A stretch of 5,297 bases of DNA from Verrucomicrobiota bacterium (GTDB lineage Bacteria > Verrucomicrobiota > Verrucomicrobiia > Limisphaerales > J093): the NCBI GenBank assembly GCA_029907285.1, contig JARYMD010000317.1, positions 1 to 5,297 of the forward strand. Direction: 5' to 3'. Shown here piece by piece: positions 1-4,117 of this stretch. The notes under the pieces were generated by a model, which was not told the DNA's origin, searched no databases, and saw nothing but the letters and a program-made list of their open reading frames with translations. The stretch's first letter is position 1. Every line of letters starts with the position of its first letter. The position numbers were made by a program, and so were the translations under genes.

Positions 1-954
1 ATCGTATTGTCCTTGCGAAGCCGCATCCGATGAGCCGGCTTGGCGCCCGGGTTGGGGCGCATGCGCCTTGAACCAGTCGAAAACATTGGCTGCTTCAAAC
101 GAGCATCGGCCTGTCAAACCGTTCAACTCGGCGTGCCGCCGCGCCAAAACAATCGCTTCTTCGCTCTGGTCAATGAAATGCACCTGGGATGCGCCCGCTG
201 CCGCCGCGTGAAGCCCAAAACCCCCCATGAAACAAAAACAATCCAACACCTGCGCCCCGGGTCGCTTCGCAACAAGATCGGCAACCAGCGCATAATTGAC
301 CTGTTGATCAAGGTACAGACCGGTTTTGTGACCGGACAGGAGGTCAACCGTGAAGAGCAGTCTGTTTAATGTGACGCTGATTTCGCCCGGGTTTGTGCCC
401 CAGAGCACGCCGCGCGTTTCCGGCAGGCCCTCCAACTTGCGAGTCGCTATGTCATTTCGAGCAATAACAGCCCTTGGCGACATGACCGAAAGAAGAGCTT
501 CAACTATGGTCCCTTGGCGTTGGTCCATCCCAAGAGCCGATGTCTGAATCACCAGCACATCGCCGTACTTGTCAACGATCAGGCCGCTCAGAAAATCACC
601 TTCGGCGTTCACAACCCGGAACGAGTTCGCCCCCGGCATGTAGCGCTCCCTCAGCGCAAGCGCCTCACGAATCCGGCTCACAAAGAAACCCGCGTCAATC
701 CCAACTTCCTCGAAGGCAAGCATCCGCACGTTGATCTTCGAACGGGAATTGTAAAAGCCCACCCCCAAAAAACGGTGCCGATGATCCAAAACGCGCACCA
801 CACAACCGTCAGTCGCTCCCGGGCTCACGCGCTGCACTGCACCCGCGTAAACCCACGGATGCCCGGCGATAATGCGATCTTCCTCGCCTCTCTTGAGAAC
901 TACACCCGGTCTGGTCTCAGCCGAAACCAGGTCACATTGCGATTTGCCACTCAC
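1..954 (-). CDS. rlmI: RlmI-type 23S rRNA methyltransferase, 3' end cut by window
   Basis: Class I SAM-dependent methyltransferase of the RlmI/YccW family, cytoplasmic. The E. coli member makes m5C at position 1962 of 23S rRNA; the same target here is inferred from family. 318 codons are visible (E. coli RlmI is about 396), so the C-terminus lies off the left edge. An N-terminal PUA domain covers about residues 18-90 (VLKRGEEDRIIAGHPWVYAG). A linker domain holds NAEGDFLSGLIVDKYGD (116-132). The family signature GHKTGLYLDQQ is at 208-218. SAM motif I, VLDCFCFMGGFGLHAA, is at 236-251, followed by the acidic motif FIDQSEEA (260-267) and ARRHAELNG (271-279). The visible part ends at GQYD, just where the catalytic LDPP motif would follow. 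The start is taken as GTG at 954-952, with GAGG 11 nt upstream; another in-frame GTG at 1014 would add 20 unconserved residues. The gene is divergent from the glycosyltransferase. The usual motif I is closer to DLFCYTGGFSLHA, so the F-M here is a mild variation. Confidence 0.93.
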   Translation of the reverse strand, partial: MSGKSQCDLVSAETRPGVVLKRGEEDRIIAGHPWVYAGAVQRVSPGATDGCVVRVLDHRHRFLGVGFYNSRSKINVRMLAFEEVGIDAGFFVSRIREALALRERYMPGANSFRVVNAEGDFLSGLIVDKYGDVLVIQTSALGMDQRQGTIVEALLSVMSPRAVIARNDIATRKLEGLPETRGVLWGTNPGEISVTLNRLLFTVDLLSGHKTGLYLDQQVNYALVADLVAKRPGAQVLDCFCFMGGFGLHAAAAGASQVHFIDQSEEAIVLARRHAELNGLTGRCSFEAANVFDWFKAHAPQPGRQAGSSDAASQGQYD

Positions 955-1350
955 TGTTCTTTTAACCTCGAAGCTGCGCCCACGCTTCCGCCCATGATCA
1001 CAATCGCGCCTCACCGCCTGATTCGCCCAGCCCACACACCGAGAGAGCCGCTTCCGCCGAAACGTTCATTTGCATTGACCGCCTCCGCTCGCAGGTTGCT
1101 GTGTCCGGTTGACACGCGTCATGGCCCCGCAGTTTCTCTCCAAGGCCGACCCGATTCGGCCATGGGTGAATGCCGACGCATATTAACACGTCCGGCACCC
1201 CAAGCGCCATGATTTACTGCCTTTGCCTCCAAAACAGCACGGCTTCGTAAAAGGCAGGGCACGCACTGCGCGCACCCCGGACGCATTTCTTTCTGTCCTG
1301 ATTACGGCGCTCGACGGACGGCCCCCCGGTGCCTTCCATGGACGGTGAAT
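955..1350. other. Gap without a supported gene
   Basis: This stretch is the upstream region of the RlmI-type gene. Short open frames exist on both strands, for example 998-1210 on the minus strand, but none shows a recognisable domain, a good ribosome binding site or protein-like composition. A promoter for the minus-strand methyltransferase should lie here, but I find no convincing -35/-10 pair. A 14-codon minus-strand frame (995-951) overlaps the GTG start by GTGA and is treated as a finding only. Confidence 0.6.
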
Positions 1351-1553
1351 GACAACAACGAGCCTGGCACTCTATCGCGTCATGAGACAACAACGAGCCT
1401 GGCACTCTATTCTCCCCAATCCGCCAACCGGCGGCACATCGGCCTGCCACCGGACGCGTTGAACATCGTGCCTGGCACTCTATTGTGCCTGGCACTTTGT
1501 TGCTGGCACTCTATTCCGGACGCGTTGTGAACATTGTGCCTGGCACTCTATTT
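1351..1553. repeat. Cluster of six palindromic GTGCCTGGCAC-TCTATT repeats
   Basis: Six copies of one motif, all in the same orientation. Its core, GTGCC-T-GGCAC, is an inverted repeat with a single central base, followed by a tail TCTATT. Copies: 1361-1375 (AGCCTGGCACTCTAT), 1396-1411, 1468-1484, 1485-1501 (tail TTTGTT), 1500-1515 (one core C missing) and 1536-1553. There is a second layer of repetition. Positions 1351-1375 and 1386-1410 are an identical 25-mer offset by 35 bp. Positions 1450-1484 and 1516-1552 share a longer unit beginning CCGGACGCGTTG and ending in the core and tail, differing by a 2-bp insertion and one substitution. Short palindromic repeats of this sort resemble REP elements mobilised by RAYT (REP-associated tyrosine transposase) proteins; no transposase is in the window. 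Spacing is irregular, so it is not a CRISPR array. Confidence 0.85.
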
Positions 1554-1605
1554 ACATGCCGTGCTTGCTGCAGTGCCCGGGCCGGGGGTAAAAGACTTGC
1601 TGAAC

Positions 1606-2631
1606 ATGACGCCGGCAGAACCATTGCGGATCGTCACCTTCCACCTGAACCAGGTGGGCGATCTCCTTTTCTCGCTGCCCGCCCTTGCATCCCTGCGCGC
1701 CGGGTTCCCCGGGGCACACATCACAGCAGTTGTCCGTCCTTCGCTTACCAGCCTGCTCAGATCAAGCGATCTTGTTGATGCCATCATTGAAAGGGCTCGC
1801 GGCGGGCTGTTGGCGAAGGCGCGTTTGATCTGGCGCTTGCGCAGGGAGAAGTTCCACATCGCGGTGTCGTTTTCACAAGCCGAGGAGTGCGTGTTGTTGT
1901 CTCGATTCTCCGGAGCAGCAGTGCGCGCCGGGTTCAGTGGCGGGCATTTCGCGAGCGCGTTTACGATTCGAACTGAAAAGGCGGGGCCACCATCCACGAT
2001 GAACAACCTGCGCCTCGTTCGAGCTCTCGGTTGTCCGGTGGTTCAAAACACATACGTCGGGCTGGTCAAGCTCAATCAGGACGATCTGACCCAGGCTCAG
2101 GAGTTGCTCATCAAGGCCGGTGTCAACCTCGATGCTCCACTGGTTGTTCTTGGGCCGGGGACTTCCCGCCGCCGGACGATCAAGGAGTGGCCCTCGGAAA
2201 GGTTCGCTGCTGTAGCGGATCACCTCGCCACCAAAAAGGGCGCACAGGCAGTGATTCTCGGAGCAGAATCCGATCCGCAGATTCACAGTGCTGCCCGGGT
2301 GCCTTTGGCCGATTTGTCCGGGCACACAACTCTGCGCCAGGCAGCCGCCGTCCTCAAACACGCCACGCTGTTTGTCGGTGTCGATTCAGGTCTTATGCAT
2401 CTGGCTGCGGCCATGGCGGCTCCTTGCGTGGCAATATTCGGTCCCAGCGATCCGAACTTGACCGGGCCGCAAGGGCAAGGCCATGCCATCGTCCGGTTGA
2501 GTTTGGACTGCAGCCCGTGTTTCAGGAAGACGTGCCCATTCAACCGTGAATGTTTGGAGAACCTCACACCTGAAGCGGTCATCAAAGCCGCAGAGGATAT
2601 TTGGCGTCCTCGCGTCGGCTGCCAACAATGA
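1606..2631 (+). CDS. Glycosyltransferase family 9 (LPS heptosyltransferase type)
   Basis: A 341-residue GT-B fold enzyme of family GT9, the ADP-heptose:LPS heptosyltransferase family (WaaF/WaaC/RfaF-like). Such enzymes transfer a sugar from a nucleotide donor to the growing LPS core at the inner face of the inner membrane. The exact donor and acceptor cannot be read from the sequence. The first Rossmann strand and loop, LRIVTFHLNQVGDLLFSLPA, is at about residues 7-26. The C-terminal domain has GPGTSRRRTIKEWPSERFA (183-201), the family hallmark VGVDSGLMHLAAAMAAP (257-273) and FGPSDP (278-283). A cysteine cluster CSPCFRKTCPFNREC (302-316) and NLTPEAV (319-325) match the typical GT9 C-terminus. 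I chose ATG 1606 because it gives 6 residues before the first strand. The frame is open back to a TTG at 1534, but that extension would translate a repeat copy. TTG 1597, 7 nt after GGGGGT, is an alternative. The gene ends in tandem stops, TGA TAA. Confidence 0.95.
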   Translation: MTPAEPLRIVTFHLNQVGDLLFSLPALASLRAGFPGAHITAVVRPSLTSLLRSSDLVDAIIERARGGLLAKARLIWRLRREKFHIAVSFSQAEECVLLSRFSGAAVRAGFSGGHFASAFTIRTEKAGPPSTMNNLRLVRALGCPVVQNTYVGLVKLNQDDLTQAQELLIKAGVNLDAPLVVLGPGTSRRRTIKEWPSERFAAVADHLATKKGAQAVILGAESDPQIHSAARVPLADLSGHTTLRQAAAVLKHATLFVGVDSGLMHLAAAMAAPCVAIFGPSDPNLTGPQGQGHAIVRLSLDCSPCFRKTCPFNRECLENLTPEAVIKAAEDIWRPRVGCQQ

Positions 2632-2649
2632 TAAGTGTCATGTAATAAA

Positions 2650-2666
2650 CAAGACAGGCCGTCTTG
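2650..2666. other. Weak hairpin after the glycosyltransferase
   Basis: CAAGAC-AGGCC-GTCTTG forms a 6-bp stem with a 5-nt loop, 19 bp past the glycosyltransferase stop codon. No T-tract follows, so it is not a convincing intrinsic terminator. It is recorded as the only stem-loop directly after the gene. Confidence 0.3.
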
Positions 2667-2743
2667 GAGTGGGACATTCTTTCGAGCCAATGATTTCTTT
2701 TCGTATGGTCCAAGAGCAGCCTGGTCGTTATCCGCATGTACTT

Positions 2744-2756
2744 GTCATTGAATGAC
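2744..2756. promoter_or_regulatory. 13-bp palindrome, candidate activator site
   Basis: GTCATT-G-AATGAC is a perfect inverted repeat, its centre about 49 bp upstream of the -24 element of the predicted sigma-54 promoter and about 75 bp upstream of the inferred transcription start. Sigma-54 promoters need an upstream-bound enhancer-binding protein. This is the best dyad in the gap for that role, but the binding protein is unknown and the role is inferred. Confidence 0.4.
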
Positions 2757-2798
2757 TTGGGAAATACTTGTGGGTTTTGGTCGAATTGACGCCCATTC

Positions 2799-2814
2799 TG
2801 GCATGCGAATTGCC
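2799..2814 (+). promoter_or_regulatory. Sigma-54 (RpoN) promoter of the PEP-CTERM gene
   Basis: TGGCAT-GCGAA-TTGCC matches the sigma-54 consensus TGGCAC-N5-TTGCW at all the key positions. The GG of the -24 box and the GC of the -12 box are separated by exactly 10 bp. Only the sixth base of the -24 box (T for C) and the base after TTGC (C for A/T) differ. The inferred start is near 2825, giving a leader of about 105 nt before ATG 2931. PEP-CTERM/exosortase loci in other bacteria are often linked to RpoN and the PrsK/PrsR two-component pair, which supports the call. TGGCA/TGCCA also forms a short dyad. Confidence 0.65.
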
Positions 2815-2852
2815 AGCGTATCGCCCAAGGAGAAAAAGCGACATGGGCAGGC

Positions 2853-2901
2853 CGGTGAACTGCGTTTGTTATTACAGACTTGTGCGGTGAACCGAGTTTG
2901 T
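2853..2901. repeat. Two-copy direct repeat in the predicted leader
   Basis: CGGTGAACTGCGTTTGT (2853-2869) recurs as CGGTGAACCGAGTTTGT (2885-2901): 15 of 17 bases match, offset 32 bp, about three helical turns. Both lie between the predicted sigma-54 start and the PEP-CTERM gene, so they would be transcribed. They could be a repressor site pair or a leader RNA element. Function unknown. Confidence 0.5.
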
Positions 2902-2919
2902 CCCGAACAAAGCAAGAAC

Positions 2920-2926
2920 AAGGAGG
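2920..2926 (+). promoter_or_regulatory. Strong ribosome binding site
   Basis: AAGGAGG, a near-perfect Shine-Dalgarno match, lies 4 nt before ATG 2931. It fixes the start of the PEP-CTERM gene over the in-frame TTG at 2880 and is the only strong Shine-Dalgarno site among the four genes in the window. Confidence 0.85.
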
Positions 2927-2930
2927 AAAC

Positions 2931-3560
2931 ATGAAAGAGTTCGTCACTGCAATAGCTGTTGTGGGTATTCTACCACAATTGCACGGCCAGGCGTTGTTTA
3001 CCTACGATTTCGCCGGTGCGGATCCGGCCGGGGACGCGTTGGTGCCGTCGGTTGAGCACCTGACATTAAGCCCGTTTACACGAGTCAACGTGGGCGCAGT
3101 CAGTCAGTCGGATGTGTTCTCGAGTTCGCACTGGAACATTGGGGCGGCGTGTGATTCTTCCGAATACGTTTCGTTCACGCTCAAGCCTGAGGCTGGCTAT
3201 AGCCTGCGCCTCGAGGCTCTTCAATATGACATTTCACGCAGCACCAGCGGCCCTCAATCAGGTCGAGTGTCGCTCCTGAAGGATGGCAGCGTTATCGAGA
3301 GCAGCGTGGATTACACGATCGACACAACCATGGCGGGTCGCACGTTCGATTTTTCTGACGTCACGGTCCGAGATTGGGAAACACTCGAATTAAGGTTTTA
3401 CGGCTGGAATGCTGCCAGCACGGGCAACCTGCGCCTCGACAACGTTTCGGGTCTTGGTCAAGTGACCCCGGTGCCCGAACCGAGTGCCCTTGCCGCTGCC
3501 ACTGCAGGAGGGCTCTTGGCTTTGGCGATCCATCGAAGAGTCAGGTGCCCGCGAAGATGA
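2931..3560 (+). CDS. PEP-CTERM sorting-domain protein, exported, beta-rich
   Basis: A 209-residue secreted protein with an exosortase sorting tail. Residues 1-21 look like a Sec signal peptide: K2, a hydrophobic stretch FVTAIAVVGILPQL, and possible cleavage after HGQA. The mature part (about 22-178) is predicted all-beta. It includes YVSFTLKPEAGYSLRLEALQYDISRSTSGPQSGRVS (79-114, described as a whole) and ELRFYGWNAASTGNLRLDNVSG (153-174). This resembles the jelly-roll-like region of many PEP-CTERM proteins of planctomycetes and verrucomicrobia, but I cannot name a specific ligand or enzymatic function. The C-terminus is the classic tripartite signal: VPEPS (181-185), a hydrophobic helix ALAAATAGGLLALAI (186-200), then the basic tail HRRVRCPRR. 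In the family, exosortase cleaves at the PEP motif and the protein is delivered to the surface or exopolysaccharide matrix. No exosortase is in the window. The Cys in the basic tail (C206) is unusual. The start is set by the Shine-Dalgarno site. Confidence 0.93.
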   Translation: MKEFVTAIAVVGILPQLHGQALFTYDFAGADPAGDALVPSVEHLTLSPFTRVNVGAVSQSDVFSSSHWNIGAACDSSEYVSFTLKPEAGYSLRLEALQYDISRSTSGPQSGRVSLLKDGSVIESSVDYTIDTTMAGRTFDFSDVTVRDWETLELRFYGWNAASTGNLRLDNVSGLGQVTPVPEPSALAAATAGGLLALAIHRRVRCPRR

Positions 3561-3603
3561 GTTTTCTCGAACAAACCTCACTCGTGCTCAACTAGGACCC
3601 CCT

Positions 3604-3676
3604 GGGCGGCCCTGCGATCATCCCCCCGAGTCGCCACACACAACACGGCGGTACGCCACCCGATGCAGGGCCGCCC
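3604..3676. repeat. 12-bp perfect inverted repeat after the PEP-CTERM gene
   Basis: GGGCGGCCCTGC (3604-3615) pairs exactly with GCAGGGCCGCCC (3665-3676). One bulged G then allows three more pairs (ATC 3617-3619 with GAT 3662-3664). The interior contains a small hairpin, GGCG-GTA-CGCC (3647-3657). It starts 43 bp after the PEP-CTERM stop codon and could slow transcription or form a structured 3' end, but no T-tract follows, so a classic intrinsic terminator is not supported. It could also be a small repetitive element. Confidence 0.55.
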
Positions 3677-3956
3677 CTTCCCCCCGAAACCGGTGCATGG
3701 GCTCGACGTCGCCCCAAACAGTCGTGCGGCGGTGTCGTAATGCCCGACCGGTTTTCGCCGCTATCTGTGCCTCGGACGCTCGGCTTGGCTTGGGAATCCC
3801 ACCGGCTGGCCGAGCAAGGCACACCTGGACTGTCATTCCGGTGAGATTTCCGGAAGCCCGCATGTTTCTGAATCTCTTGAAGACACTTGCCTCAATGACT
3901 GCTCATGGCAGGAGACGTGCAGGCTAGAATTCAGCATCCAATGCGTCACGCATAAA

Positions 3957-3992
3957 CGCTTGACACTCGAACCGGTTCGCTTGACGCTTGAG
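3957..3992. promoter_or_regulatory. CGAACCGGTTCG palindrome flanked by CGCTTGAC repeats
   Basis: A perfect 12-bp palindrome, CGAACCGGTTCG (3968-3979), sits between CGCTTGAC copies at 3957-3964 and 3978-3985, with a near copy CGCTTGAG at 3985-3992. It lies about 140 bp upstream of the serine palmitoyltransferase-like start codon. TTGACA at 3960-3965 would be a perfect -35 hexamer, but no -10 match occurs at 16-18 bp. Operator function is inferred from symmetry only. The half-site GGTTCG/CGAACC recurs in the palindrome at 4231-4249. Confidence 0.4.
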
Positions 3993-4117
3993 TTTTATTG
4001 GGTCGGACAAAGGCGGCGGTCTCGAGTGCTTGAGAGAGCTGCGGGGAACGCCGTTTGTCCCGGGGCGGGCTGGTTACTGGACGGTCTGGCTGCGCACTGG
4101 CCTTCCTGACCTTGAGT

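Larger units (their letters stand above)
3561..4117. other. 557-bp gap, no recognisable gene, several inverted repeats
   Basis: Open frames here (3484-3927 on plus, 3592-3822 and 3618-3863 on minus) give low-complexity Arg/Pro/Gly-rich translations typical of chance frames in GC-rich DNA. I see no tRNA, rRNA or known RNA motif. Besides the elements listed separately, there is a 7-bp inverted repeat GCTCGGC (3778-3784)/GCCGAGC (3809-3815) and a 6-bp one TTCCGG (3836-3841)/CCGGAA (3850-3855) with an 8-nt loop. The promoter of the downstream gene should lie here, but I find no convincing -10 box. Confidence 0.6.

Noticed and set aside
40..369. Plus-strand open frame of 109 codons
   Set aside because: Lies wholly antisense to the SAM domain of the methyltransferase; no recognisable features.
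998..1210. Minus-strand open frame of 70 codons upstream of the methyltransferase
   Set aside because: No homology I recognise, no Shine-Dalgarno site and composition typical of chance frames.
514..1212. Plus-strand open frame of 232 codons
   Set aside because: Antisense to the RlmI-type gene over most of its length. The translation is Arg/Pro/His-rich with no domain, while the minus strand gives clear PUA and SAM motifs.
1214..1495. Minus-strand open frame of 93 codons with repeated IECQAR
   Set aside because: The repeated peptide is simply the reverse complement of the palindromic repeat; no other protein-like features.
1491..1505. Sigma-54-like TGGCAC-TTTG-TTGCT inside a repeat copy
   Set aside because: The gap between GG and GC is 9 bp, not the strict 10, and the sequence arises from the repeat plus the next degenerate copy.
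1351..1553. Possible CRISPR array
   Set aside because: Repeats are short (about 17 bp) and degenerate, two copies are directly adjacent, and spacer lengths vary from zero to about 56 bp. No cas gene is present.
1873..2361. Minus-strand open frames antisense to the glycosyltransferase
   Set aside because: The plus-strand frame has full GT9 motifs; the antisense translations show none.
3484..3927. Plus-strand open frame of 147 codons
   Set aside because: Starts inside the PEP-CTERM gene in another frame and runs through inverted repeats; Arg/Pro-rich with no domain.
3960..3988. Sigma-70 promoter starting with TTGACA
   Set aside because: No -10-like hexamer at 16-18 bp spacing; the hexamer is part of the CGCTTGAC repeat.
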